This document shows positions 1 through 7,950 of a DNA stretch of 45,598 nucleotides, in pieces; the stretch's first letter is position 1; each line of letters starts with the position of its first letter. Source of the stretch: UBA2658 sp964617335. Lineage in GTDB: Bacteria; Bacillota; Clostridia; Oscillospirales; Oscillospiraceae. The notes under the pieces were generated by a model that searched no databases, had not been told where the DNA came from, and saw nothing but the letters and a program-made list of their open reading frames with translations. A program made the translations under genes and the position numbers. The stretch is taken from assembly GCA_964617335.1 (NCBI GenBank), contig CAZTXG010000010.1:1-45598 (forward strand), given 5' to 3'.

Positions 1-132
1 ACATACCAATTCTCCTTTTCAATATAAAATCCTTTATCCTTGACACAAATGTTGCAAAAACATATAATATTAGTGATACTATTTAGTTTTTTGCGTTAAA
101 GTTATTTTATATGTATAGACTCGTTAAGTAAA

Positions 133-191
133 ATACCTATTGCTTATAAGCTGATACCCATGAAGGGTATTGATTCATACCTTATAGGTAT
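133..191. promoter_or_regulatory. Phased ATACC/GGTAT dyads, probable LysR operator
   Basis: Two adjacent inverted repeats, ATACCC-N5-GGGTAT (154-170) and ATACC-N5-GGTAT (177-191), lie just upstream of the LysR-type gene. A further ATACC half-site sits at 133-137. The three ATACC starts are 21 and 23 bp apart, so they fall on nearly the same face of the helix. LysR-type proteins usually bind such phased dyads as tetramers, often in their own promoter or a divergent one. Binding is inferred; the divergent target, if any, is left of the window. Confidence 0.5.
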
Positions 192-221
192 CACTTTTCT
201 TAGGAAGATTCGGGGGAATGT

Positions 222-1157
222 ATGGAACTGAGAGATTTACGTTATTTTTGCCTTACTGCCGAGCTTGAGCACGTTACCAAAGCGGCAGAGAGGCTCAGCA
301 TCGCCCAACCCTATCTTACAAGAGTAATCCAGCAGATTGAAGATGAGGTTGGAGGAAAACTTTTTGATAAACAGGGCCGGCGCTTAAAGCTTAATTCATA
401 TGGCGAGGTGTTTTACAGGTCTGCAAAAAAGGTGCTTGCCGATATGGAGCTTTTATATGATGAAATGAACTATCTTTTTGAGCGCAAAGAGCGCACCATT
501 ACGCTTTTTTCGAACACCGAATCCTTTTCCACACAGATGATTCATGCCTTTAATAAAACAAGCCCGGACTATTCCCTTTCTATTCTTCAGGTGAAGTTTG
601 ACGAAATGGAAACTGCTTTGATAAATGGAGAGGCTGATTTTGTGCTAAGCTGCCCGCCCTTAGTCACCTTGGGAATATCGGATTTTATTGAAACCATAGA
701 TATATTTTCTGTCATAGGCTGCCTGCTTATTCCTCCGGGCCATAGGCTTTTGGAGAAAGAGGCCGTTAGCATCGATGATATACGAAACGAAAAAATTATC
801 ACCATGCCAAAAGGCAGCGCAATGCGCAACAGGATTCAGCCGGTTTTTGCTGAACACAACTATTATCCGGAAATCGTCTTTGAATCCGATAACCTAAATG
901 TAATAACCCAGGCGGTAAAAAGCGGTGTGGGCTTGGCCTTTGTCACAGAGGTCATAATGACTGAATATCCGGAACTTTGGCCATATGTAAAAAGGATAGA
1001 TGTTCCTGATGTTGTTGGACACTATGGTCTAAGCTACAATAAATTCACCATAAGCAGCGAAAAGGCCCAGCATTTTAAAAATTTTATTGTAAAGTTTTTT
1101 GATGAGCTGACGGATAAGACCATAAAAAACAGACCAGGCTTTCTGGAATTGAAATAA
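222..1157 (+). CDS. LysR-family transcriptional regulator
   Basis: A 311-residue protein with normal LysR-type length. Residues 1-60 form the winged helix-turn-helix, starting MELRDLRYF and containing the typical stretch TKAAERLSIAQPYLTRVIQQ. Residues from about 90 to 290 form the substrate-binding-like effector domain, with a GVGLAFV segment near residue 238. The family senses a small effector and activates or represses nearby genes, commonly including its own. The start codon follows a GGGGG-containing ribosome-binding site and matches the usual LysR N-terminus. The effector and target are unknown; a target may lie to the left of the window. Phased dyads immediately upstream support autoregulation. 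Confidence 0.9.
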   Translation: MELRDLRYFCLTAELEHVTKAAERLSIAQPYLTRVIQQIEDEVGGKLFDKQGRRLKLNSYGEVFYRSAKKVLADMELLYDEMNYLFERKERTITLFSNTESFSTQMIHAFNKTSPDYSLSILQVKFDEMETALINGEADFVLSCPPLVTLGISDFIETIDIFSVIGCLLIPPGHRLLEKEAVSIDDIRNEKIITMPKGSAMRNRIQPVFAEHNYYPEIVFESDNLNVITQAVKSGVGLAFVTEVIMTEYPELWPYVKRIDVPDVVGHYGLSYNKFTISSEKAQHFKNFIVKFFDELTDKTIKNRPGFLELK

Positions 1158-1333
1158 AAAAACAAAAAGGCGGAAGCTTTAGTTGCAGATGGCTGCGGAC
1201 TTTGCCCTGATATTTTTAGAAAGGGCTTGTTAATTTGCCTCTAAGGGAAAATCCTCATAATTTACGCTTTAAAAGGACTTCTTTGGAACATGGGTTTAAT
1301 AAGCAGCGCTTGGATATTATAAGGAGGCTTAAG

Positions 1334-2044
1334 ATGGAAAATCAAAAAACATCCTTGGGAGGCGGGAAGCTGGCCTTGATTATTGTGTTGGCCGCGGCCA
1401 ATTTGATAATGCTGGTCCTTGGCATAATCACAATTCCAAAAAACTTTCGGAAAGGGGCAGAAGCTGAAGCCTCCACACCGAGGCCGGAGCAAAGCCTGCC
1501 TAGTGACTTGCCCGAACTTTGGTATGGGGACAGCCTTTTTCTACCTGAAACCGAGGATAAAATCCAAGGGTCTGAGGAGGCGTCTATTAATCTGTCCACA
1601 ACTGAGCGTCCCGACCTGGGGGATTTTTTGTGGTATCTTGAAGGTGTGCTTTATAATGGGGTTCCCCAAGCTGCTGTAACCATAGACAAGCTAAACTCCC
1701 TTATGGGAGGCTGGAAGGCTCTTATATTCTATGACCCCTACGACGAATATGAATCAAGCGCCTATGACTTTTTGAATATAAATATCGGAGGCACGGCTGA
1801 TAGGCTTAGCCTGACTTTAGACTGGTATCTTATTTTTTGGTCATGGGAGAGTGAAAGCTATGACCTGACGGATTTGGAGGACAGTGTATTTATCGGAAAA
1901 TGGGAAAACGGCGGCCTTTGGGCTTCGGGGCCGGGAACCATTTACCTTGATTATTTTTACTCTCTGGGAGATAAACAATATGCCATAGGCACCATGGATA
2001 CGCCCGACGGATTACCGGCGGTTGTTGCGCTGGTTCGGCCATAA
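1334..2044 (+). CDS. Membrane-anchored protein of unknown function
   Basis: A protein of about 236 residues. I chose the ATG at 1334 because an AAGGAGG site lies just upstream; the frame stays open further upstream but those residues have no good ribosome-binding site. Residues about 12-33 (KLALIIVLAAANLIMLVLG) form a single membrane helix, followed by a Pro/Glu-rich linker and an acidic, aromatic-rich C-terminal domain (DWYLIFWSWES) predicted to be outside the cell. I do not recognise the family. It lies 12 bp before a zinc-ribbon membrane protein and is probably co-transcribed with it, so the two may form one envelope-associated unit. Confidence 0.7.
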   Translation: MENQKTSLGGGKLALIIVLAAANLIMLVLGIITIPKNFRKGAEAEASTPRPEQSLPSDLPELWYGDSLFLPETEDKIQGSEEASINLSTTERPDLGDFLWYLEGVLYNGVPQAAVTIDKLNSLMGGWKALIFYDPYDEYESSAYDFLNINIGGTADRLSLTLDWYLIFWSWESESYDLTDLEDSVFIGKWENGGLWASGPGTIYLDYFYSLGDKQYAIGTMDTPDGLPAVVALVRP

Positions 2045-2056
2045 GGAGGTAAGGAA

Positions 2057-2473
2057 ATGGCAAAGTTTTGTACAAGCTGCGGTGAGGAACTTAATCCCGA
2101 TGCCCGCTTCTGCACTAAATGCGGCGCCTTCGTGGGGCCTGGGCCTGATTTGCAGCAGCAAAGTTATACCCAGCCGGAACAACAGAGCTACACCGGAACC
2201 CAGCCAACACAGCAGAACTACACCGGCTCATATACGCTGCCTGTGCGGCAAAGCTATATCGCAGCGAATACCCCGCCGGTAAAATCAGGCAGCGGCTCTA
2301 CCGTCATTTGCATTGTGCTGGCAGCTGTGCTTTTGATGCAAACTCTTGCAGTGATGCTTTTCGGCTGGCCGGGCTTTGCGGTAAGGAACAGGAAAGACAG
2401 ATTAAGCGAGCGGCCCGGCCAAACATATGTAGAATGCGCTGCAGCTGAAGGCTGCTGCCGGCAATTATTATAA
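2057..2473 (+). CDS. Zinc-ribbon protein with one membrane helix
   Basis: A 138-residue protein. An N-terminal zinc ribbon has two CxxC knuckles, CTSC and CTKC (residues 5-24), typical of the zinc_ribbon_2 class. Residues about 35-75 are a Gln/Ser/Tyr/Thr-rich linker with repeated QQSYT- or QQNYT-like units. Residues about 82-105 form a membrane helix. The 36-residue tail after the helix is basic then cysteine-containing (AEGCCRQLL) and has no recognisable domain. Many relatives carry a large extracellular domain after this helix, so this copy could be truncated. It has a GGAGG site and follows the preceding membrane protein by 12 bp, suggesting one operon. Confidence 0.7.
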   Translation: MAKFCTSCGEELNPDARFCTKCGAFVGPGPDLQQQSYTQPEQQSYTGTQPTQQNYTGSYTLPVRQSYIAANTPPVKSGSGSTVICIVLAAVLLMQTLAVMLFGWPGFAVRNRKDRLSERPGQTYVECAAAEGCCRQLL

Positions 2474-2529
2474 TTGACAAAAAGCTCAAAAAAATTTAAA
2501 AAATTTAGACAGATAGCCTTTATGGCTTA

Positions 2530-2557
2530 TTGACAATTTTTGAAATGAAGATATAAT
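2530..2557 (+). promoter_or_regulatory. SigA-type promoter of glutamate dehydrogenase
   Basis: TTGACA at 2530-2535 and TATAAT at 2552-2557 are separated by 16 bp. Both hexamers match the vegetative consensus exactly, about 60 bp before the glutamate dehydrogenase start, so strong expression is expected. A small AGCC-N5-GGCT hairpin lies just upstream (about 2513-2526). Confidence 0.75.
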
Positions 2558-2619
2558 AAACAAAAATAAATGTTAAAGCTTTAGTGTTTATTTAATACTT
2601 GATGTTAGGAGACAAAAGT

Positions 2620-3906
2620 GTGTCAGAAGGATCATATAATGCCTATGTAAGCGCTCAAAAACAATTTGATGACGTTGCGGATTTAATTGAATTGAATCAA
2701 TCGGTGCGTGAACTGCTGCGCCAGCCAAGTCAGGAGATTCATTTTACAATTCCCGTAAAGATGGATGATGGAAGCTCGAAAGTATTTAATGCCTACAGGA
2801 TTAAACATAACGACGCGCGAGGCCCCGCAAAGGGGGGAATCCGCTTTCACCCCCAGGAAACAGTTGATACAATCAGAGCATTATCAATGTGGATGACTTG
2901 GAAATGCGCGGTTGTGGATATTCCCTTGGGCGGCGGAAAAGGCGGCATTATTTGTGATCCCCGCAACCTTTCAAGCGGTGAGCAAGAGCGCCTATGCCGC
3001 GGATATGTAAGGCAGGCGGCAAAGTTTATAGGGCCTGTAATAGACGTGCCTGCTCCGGACGTCATGACAAATGCCCAGCATATGCTTTGGATGCTGGACG
3101 AATACGAAGCCATCCACGGCGGTCATTTCCCCGGAGTCATCACCGGAAAGCCTGTGGGGATGGGCGGTTCTCTTGGGCGAAAAGAAGCCACAGGATACGG
3201 AGTTATCTATACCCTTAGAGAGGCTCTTAAGGCCTTAAATATTGACATAGCCAAAACAAGCGCCAGTATACAGGGCTTTGGCAATGTTGCCGAGCACGCC
3301 GCCCGTTTGTATACGAGCATGGGCGGAAAGGTTGTTGCAATTTCCTCTTGGGATAACAGCGAAAAGAAATCTTACACCTTCCGGAAAACAAGCGGTCTTG
3401 ATATTGAGCAGATGGCAGCCATAAAAGATGCCTTCGGAACAATTGATAAAGAAAAGGCTAAAAAGCTCGGCTGTGAGCTGCTGGACGGCGAGGTTTGGTC
3501 TGCTCAGGATGTGGACATTCTTTTGCCCTGCGCCCTTGAAAACCAAATCACACCTTCCTGCTTTACTGGGATAAGTGATCAGGTAAAGGTTATTTGCGAA
3601 GGGGCCAACGGGCCAACAACACCGGACTGTGACCACCTGATAAAAAAGAAAAACATATACCTGATTCCAGACTTTTTATGCAATGCCGGCGGAGTTACCT
3701 GCAGCTATTTTGAGCAGGTTCAGTGTAATATGAACTATTTCTGGTCAAAGGAAGAAGTTTTGGAAAAGCTTGACTATAAAATGACATCAGCCTTCCATGC
3801 TGTTCACAACTTGGCCCAGGAAAAGGGTCTGTATATGCGAGACGCTGCCTATGTAATCGCCATTAACCGAGTGGCTGAAGCGGTTAAGCTTCGGGGCTGG
3901 GTGTAA
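2620..3906 (+). CDS. gluD: NAD-type glutamate dehydrogenase
   Basis: Catalyses reversible oxidative deamination of glutamate to 2-oxoglutarate and ammonium in the cytoplasm, a central step in clostridial amino-acid fermentation. The protein is about 428 residues, the size of the hexameric bacterial catabolic enzymes. The N-terminal dimerisation domain contains GPAKGGIRFHP and the glycine-rich GGGKGGI with the substrate lysines. The C-terminal Rossmann domain contains GFGNVAEHAA, then the CEGANGPTTP and NAGGVTCSYFE motifs. I prefer the GTG at 2620, 8 bp after an AGGAG site; TTG/ATG codons at 2599-2604 are in frame but have no ribosome-binding site. It is monocistronic, between a consensus promoter and a strong terminator. 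Confidence 0.93.
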   Translation: MSEGSYNAYVSAQKQFDDVADLIELNQSVRELLRQPSQEIHFTIPVKMDDGSSKVFNAYRIKHNDARGPAKGGIRFHPQETVDTIRALSMWMTWKCAVVDIPLGGGKGGIICDPRNLSSGEQERLCRGYVRQAAKFIGPVIDVPAPDVMTNAQHMLWMLDEYEAIHGGHFPGVITGKPVGMGGSLGRKEATGYGVIYTLREALKALNIDIAKTSASIQGFGNVAEHAARLYTSMGGKVVAISSWDNSEKKSYTFRKTSGLDIEQMAAIKDAFGTIDKEKAKKLGCELLDGEVWSAQDVDILLPCALENQITPSCFTGISDQVKVICEGANGPTTPDCDHLIKKKNIYLIPDFLCNAGGVTCSYFEQVQCNMNYFWSKEEVLEKLDYKMTSAFHAVHNLAQEKGLYMRDAAYVIAINRVAEAVKLRGWV

Positions 3907-3912
3907 AAATTA

Positions 3913-3948
3913 TTTTAGACTATATCTTATTTAAGATATAGTCTAAAA
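3913..3948. terminator. Bidirectional rho-independent terminator
   Basis: A perfect 16-bp stem (3913-3928 with 3933-3948) with a 4-nt loop, flanked by A and T runs. It lies between the convergent glutamate dehydrogenase and rubrerythrin-fusion genes. Confidence 0.85.
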
Positions 3949-4020
3949 TTTTTATACGGACTTTTAAGTTTTAATCTCAGGTTTTGCGGAAATTATAAGC
4001 AATTTTAGAAACTTTAGATT

Positions 4021-5184
4021 TTAGTAGTTTTCTTTTCTAACTTCAAAAAAGCTTTTGCTAAAGCCGCAGACAGGGCAATACTCAGGCGCCTTAGTGCCCA
4101 CAACTATATGGCCGCAAACACGGCATTCCCACATGGTCTGGCCGCTTTTTTCAAAGACCTGATTCATTTCTACGTTTTTAAGCAGCTTGCGATAGCGCTC
4201 CTCATGAGTCTTTTCAATGTCTCCTACACGGCGGAAGCGAGCGGCAAGCTCGGGAAAACCCTCTTCATCGGCGTCTTTTGCCATGCGGTCATACATATCC
4301 GTCCACTCATAGTTTTCGCCTTCGGCAGCGGCCAGCAGGTTTTTCGCCGTGTCGCCCAACTGCCCCAGCTCCTGAAACCAGATGCGAGCGTGCTCCTGCT
4401 CATTTCTGGCGGTGCTCAAGAAAATCTCCGCCAGATGCTCATAACCCTCGGACTGGGCTATATGGGCAAAATAAGTGTATTTGTTGCGGGCAAGGCTTTC
4501 TCCAATAAAGGCCTCTTCCAGGTTTTTCTCGGTTTTTGTTCCGGCATAGGGATTGCCGCCGTTGGGAGCCGTTACTTCTTCAAACTTTGAAGCAGGGGCC
4601 TTACATATCGGACAGAGATAATCTTCAGGAAGACTTTCGCCTTCGTGGATATAACCGCAAACAGAGCACTTCCATTTTTTTAGGGGCTTTTGCTCAGTTT
4701 TTCCTTCGCTGTCGTTTTGAGGCAGCAGGCTCAAAAGCTTTTCCGCCGCAGCCTTGGGAAAGTCCTCAGAGGGTGGATTATGAGCAAGCTTTTTGAGAAA
4801 ATCCCTTGAGTTGCCACTTTGGGGAAGCATATAGCCGGCTTCACGAATGATATCCTCCGCCTGAATGCGGCTGGATTTTTCAAAGGCCGCCGCCAGTGTT
4901 CCGGTCAGGGCCGCCGCCATACCCTCCTGCTCAGATTTTGAGCGAAACATACTGTTCATGGCAGCTGTCACAGAAGGTGAATGGGCCTGCTGGGGGGGCA
5001 TCTCCTTCGGCACCATGGTGATTGCACCGGAGGGACAGGAGGCGGCGCATATGCCGCAGCCTATGCATTTATCAACATCAATGATGCTGTTTTCAGTGTC
5101 GCTTGCACCTGTGGGACAGACATAGAGGCACAGACAATCCTTGGTACAAAGGCGAATATTTCTAACTGCAAAAACGTCAGACAT
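4021..5184 (-). CDS. Ferredoxin-rubredoxin-rubrerythrin fusion protein
   Basis: A 387-residue multidomain redox protein. Residues 1-60 form a ferredoxin-like domain: a canonical cluster motif CIGCGICAASCP (40-51) and an irregular first one with cysteines at 13, 17, 19 and 23. Residues about 60-165 are a helical linker. A rubredoxin-type knuckle pair (CSVC, CPIC) follows at about 172-205, then a di-iron four-helix rubrerythrin domain (about 215-345, with EEAFIGES and ARNEQEHAR), then a second rubredoxin pair (CRVC, CPVC) near the C-terminus. The rubredoxin-before-diiron order is that of reverse rubrerythrins, which reduce peroxide or oxygen in anaerobes. The ferredoxin head suggests direct electron delivery. 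It is translationally coupled to the rubredoxin protein upstream (TAATG overlap). Confidence 0.85.
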   Translation of the reverse strand: MSDVFAVRNIRLCTKDCLCLYVCPTGASDTENSIIDVDKCIGCGICAASCPSGAITMVPKEMPPQQAHSPSVTAAMNSMFRSKSEQEGMAAALTGTLAAAFEKSSRIQAEDIIREAGYMLPQSGNSRDFLKKLAHNPPSEDFPKAAAEKLLSLLPQNDSEGKTEQKPLKKWKCSVCGYIHEGESLPEDYLCPICKAPASKFEEVTAPNGGNPYAGTKTEKNLEEAFIGESLARNKYTYFAHIAQSEGYEHLAEIFLSTARNEQEHARIWFQELGQLGDTAKNLLAAAEGENYEWTDMYDRMAKDADEEGFPELAARFRRVGDIEKTHEERYRKLLKNVEMNQVFEKSGQTMWECRVCGHIVVGTKAPEYCPVCGFSKSFFEVRKENY

Positions 5185-5855
5185 TATACGGCCCTCCCTT
5201 CGATTTTTTCAAATTTCCAATTTGGTACTTTGCAAACGGGGCAAATTTCGGGCAGCTCGTTTCCTATGTAGATAAATCCACAGATGGTGCAGACCCATAC
5301 GCCGGTGTTTTCCAGCATTGCGTCTCCCTCTTTCTGCCAACGCTCCAAGATAGATTTTTGGATGCGCGTTACCTTTTCGCTCCAGGTCAGGGCGCGCAGG
5401 GCACCCCTGTCACGGGGGGCAGTTTCGGCAGCGGCGTGGGCCGAGGGAAAGCCACTTTCCAAATCTTTATTAATTAGGCTTAGTAATTTTGCCGTGTCGG
5501 GCTCTTTTGCCTGGGGAGAAGCGGCCTTAAAATATGCCGAAAGCTCTGTAAAGAGGGCGGCTTCCTCATCTTTGTACTGCTTTTCGCAGCCTCGGGCAAG
5601 GTTTGAACACAGGGCGCTCATCTCTAGAGGGGTCAGTTCCTTAAAATCGGCAGGGTCTTCCATAAGGGCCACGGCTTTCGCTGCCGGCTTTTCTTCATCA
5701 ACTGGCCGAAACTCAGACTTAGAGGCGCCGCATAAGGGACAGGTCCAGTCCTCGGGCAGGTCCTCCCATTTGGTTCCCGGCGCTATGCCGGCACTGGGGA
5801 TACCCTTGGCCTCATCATAAATGAAGCCGCATACACTGCAAACAAATTGTTTCAT
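5184..5855 (-). CDS. Double-rubredoxin protein
   Basis: A 223-residue protein with rubredoxin-type iron sites at both ends. The N-terminal one (residues 1-53) looks like a genuine rubredoxin: CSVC, then CPLCG, with the usual PEDWTCP. The C-terminal one (about 188-220) has CTIC and CPVC. The middle of about 130 residues is helical and resembles the linker of the partner fusion protein. It probably carries electrons to the rubrerythrin fusion encoded immediately downstream; the stop codon overlaps the next start as TAATG, indicating coupled translation. A strong AGGAGG site precedes the ATG. The exact electron donor is unknown. Confidence 0.8.
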   Translation of the reverse strand: MKQFVCSVCGFIYDEAKGIPSAGIAPGTKWEDLPEDWTCPLCGASKSEFRPVDEEKPAAKAVALMEDPADFKELTPLEMSALCSNLARGCEKQYKDEEAALFTELSAYFKAASPQAKEPDTAKLLSLINKDLESGFPSAHAAAETAPRDRGALRALTWSEKVTRIQKSILERWQKEGDAMLENTGVWVCTICGFIYIGNELPEICPVCKVPNWKFEKIEGRAV

Positions 5856-6030
5856 CGGTTTCCTCCTTTTATGTTTATAATTTTAGTATATACCTTCAAG
5901 GCAAAAGCTGTCCAATGATTTTATCTTTAAAAGGCAGAGGATTATGCAATTTAGACGGGACAGCAAAAATTTCACCCTCTGCTTTTGTAAGCTGTCGTCT
6001 TTAAGGTTTTGATAAGCCAAAGGCGCTTAT

Positions 6031-6867
6031 TTATAAAAGCTGTTTTGCCAGCTGCTCTCCGATTGCGTCAAACCAGTTTCCGTCAAACAGCTCAATCATA
6101 CCGGCGTCACAGGCGGCCGAGATTTTTGGGTCAATGGGCAGCTTTGCCGCCACTTTCAAGCCTTGCTTTTCGGCAATTTCGTCTATATGGCTTTCGCCAA
6201 AAACCTTATAGTCCTTGCCGTTATCCGGACAAGTAAAGTAGGACATATTTTCCACAAGACCCAGCAGGGGGATTTTCATCATTTCCGCCATTTTAAGGGC
6301 CTTTTGAACAATCATGGAGACAAGCTCCTGAGGAGAGGTTACAATTATAAGGCCGTCTAAAGGAATGGACTGAAAAACCGTTAGAGGAACATCGCCGGTT
6401 CCCGGGGGCATATCGATAAAAAGAAAGTCCAAATCGCCCCAAATAACATCTGTCCAAAACTGACTGACCACATTTCCCAAAATCGGACCTCGCCAGATAA
6501 CAGGGTCGGTGTCATTTTCTAAAAGCAGGTTGACAGACATAATCTCAATGCCGGTTTTGCTTCGCTTTGGATACATACCAAGCTCACTGCCCTCTGCCTT
6601 CCCACGGATGCCAAAGGCCTTGGGTATGGAGGGGCCTGTTATATCCGCGTCCAGCACACCCACCTTATACCCGAGACGCTGCATTGTAACAGCCAGCATG
6701 GCACTGACTGAAGATTTTCCAACGCCGCCCTTGCCGCTGACTATGCCTATTACCTTTTTTATATGGCTAAGCTCATGGGGCGGCAAGCGCAAGTCATCCA
6801 TTTGCTCCCTGCGGTCGGCACAGTCTTCGCCGCAGCTTTCACAGTTGTTATCGCAGTTTTCACTCAT
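6031..6867 (-). CDS. mrp: Mrp/NBP35-family ATP-binding Fe-S cluster carrier
   Basis: A P-loop ATPase of the Mrp/ApbC family (about 278 residues) that binds and transfers iron-sulfur clusters in the cytoplasm. The deviant Walker A motif is SGKGGVGKSS (about residue 44), with DADITGPS and DMPPGTGD downstream. A short N-terminal tail has four cysteines (CDNNCESCGEDC), as in NBP35-type proteins. The C-terminal cluster motif, usually CPxC, appears as TCPDNGKDY with one cysteine, so cluster binding may depend on the N-terminal tail. I use the ATG at 6867 (AGAAGG site upstream); a GTG three codons earlier is in frame. It lies 13 bp after the metallo-hydrolase gene and is probably co-transcribed with it. 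Confidence 0.88.
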   Translation of the reverse strand: MSENCDNNCESCGEDCADRREQMDDLRLPPHELSHIKKVIGIVSGKGGVGKSSVSAMLAVTMQRLGYKVGVLDADITGPSIPKAFGIRGKAEGSELGMYPKRSKTGIEIMSVNLLLENDTDPVIWRGPILGNVVSQFWTDVIWGDLDFLFIDMPPGTGDVPLTVFQSIPLDGLIIVTSPQELVSMIVQKALKMAEMMKIPLLGLVENMSYFTCPDNGKDYKVFGESHIDEIAEKQGLKVAAKLPIDPKISAACDAGMIELFDGNWFDAIGEQLAKQLL

Positions 6868-6880
6868 TTTGTTCACCTTC

Positions 6881-7711
6881 TTATAAATTTACGGCCAATC
6901 GGCTTCCCGCCGGAAGATATGAGATTTTATTTCCCATTACAGACTTTAAATGTGTAAAGGCTTCCTGACCGGTGCAGTGGCAGCAGTAGTACAGGGAGCC
7001 GGTTTCCAGAAGCTCTTTTGCTATATAATCAAGAGCTTCGGAATCTTCACTTTTTCCTGAACCGCGGCTGTGAAGATGAAACCCTCCGATTACAAGGTCG
7101 GGGAAGGCACCTTTGTCCTCTTTAAACTGACGGACAATATTAAGAATGCCCCTATGGGCGCAGCCGGTAATTAAAATCGAGCGGCCATTTTCACATATAA
7201 TCAGATTTTGTTCATGATAGAATTCATCCGGCAAGAAGGATTCACCCGATTTCCGGCATAGCTCTCCGCTGCCGAAAGGGACAAAGCCGGTATTTCTAAC
7301 TTCCGAGAGCAACTCCAGCTCATCGTCAATTTTCTCATTCTTATCGCAGAACTGGAAGCGTTCGTTTGGCAAAAGTCCGGTGTCAAGGCCAATATAATTA
7401 TGGTTTCCCTCGGGACTTTTTGCATAATAAGGCTCAAAGACACCCTTTTGCATATACACCTTGGCCCTGCTGTTTATTTCCAAAAAGGTTTCAAGCCCTC
7501 CGCCGTGGTCATAGTGACCGTGGGACAAAAAGGCAATATCCACCGCCGGAAGCCTAACCCCCAGCCTGGCGGCATTATCCGCAAAAAGACTGCTGGCTCC
7601 GGTGTCGAACAGCAGCCTGTGCTGCCTTGTTTTCACATATAAACTAAGCCCATGCTCCCGATCAAAGTTATCAGAAGCCGCTCTGTTATCGGATAAAACT
7701 TTTATCATCAT
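6881..7711 (-). CDS. Metallo-beta-lactamase-fold hydrolase
   Basis: A 276-residue soluble protein of the metallo-beta-lactamase superfamily. The metal-binding motif SHGHYDHGG lies at residues 63-71, followed by TGCAHRG (about 183), GGFHLHS (about 210) and HCTGQEA (about 247). The HCTG ending and the overall order resemble proteins annotated as dihydropterin/ribofuranosylaminobenzene phosphate synthase-like hydrolases. The true substrate is unknown. It is the first gene of an operon with mrp, from a strong promoter with palindromic sites around the -10 box. Confidence 0.75.
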   Translation of the reverse strand: MMIKVLSDNRAASDNFDREHGLSLYVKTRQHRLLFDTGASSLFADNAARLGVRLPAVDIAFLSHGHYDHGGGLETFLEINSRAKVYMQKGVFEPYYAKSPEGNHNYIGLDTGLLPNERFQFCDKNEKIDDELELLSEVRNTGFVPFGSGELCRKSGESFLPDEFYHEQNLIICENGRSILITGCAHRGILNIVRQFKEDKGAFPDLVIGGFHLHSRGSGKSEDSEALDYIAKELLETGSLYYCCHCTGQEAFTHLKSVMGNKISYLPAGSRLAVNL

Positions 7712-7741
7712 AGCTTTTCACCTCCTGCCCCTTTAGTTTAT

Positions 7742-7791
7742 GACATATGCCATTTACACTTTCATTATACACGGAAAGCGACATATGTCAA
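7742..7791 (-). promoter_or_regulatory. SigA promoter with flanking GACATATG palindromes
   Basis: On the minus strand TTGACA (7791-7786) and TATAAT (7769-7764) are 16 bp apart. A perfect palindrome GACATATGTC (7780-7789) overlaps the -35 box and a near copy GACATATGC lies at 7742-7750, downstream of the -10. The pair brackets the start site as a repressor operator would. The regulator is unknown. Confidence 0.65.
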
Positions 7792-7809
7792 TAACACTTT
7801 GGAGTTTAT

Positions 7810-7950
7810 TTGGCAAGTATAGGGGTAGAATTAAGAAAAACTTATGATTTTAAGCATTCAGATGGCGGGGAAAGCTGTGTTTGGCAGTGTGAAAATCTCC
7901 CTGGGCTGATTTTTAATATTGCTGCTGTGTATGGGGTAGATTTATCTTAA
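7810..7950 (+). CDS. Possible 46-residue small protein or gene remnant
   Basis: An open frame from TTG (7810), five bases after TGGAG, to TAA (7948). It reads as plausible protein, ending in LPGLIFNIAAVYGVDLS, and includes DGGESCVWQC with two cysteines. It ends 9 bp inside the 3' end of the convergent PatB gene. I do not recognise it. It could be a genuine small gene, the C-terminal remnant of a lost gene, or chance. The divergent metallo-hydrolase promoter lies just upstream, leaving limited room for its own promoter. Confidence 0.25.
   Translation: MASIGVELRKTYDFKHSDGGESCVWQCENLPGLIFNIAAVYGVDLS

Noticed and set aside
4108..4590. 160-residue plus-strand frame
   Set aside because: Antisense to the ferredoxin-rubrerythrin fusion, with no ribosome-binding site.
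5875..5890. PerR box before the double-rubredoxin gene
   Set aside because: About four mismatches to the 15-bp consensus, so not supportable by eye.
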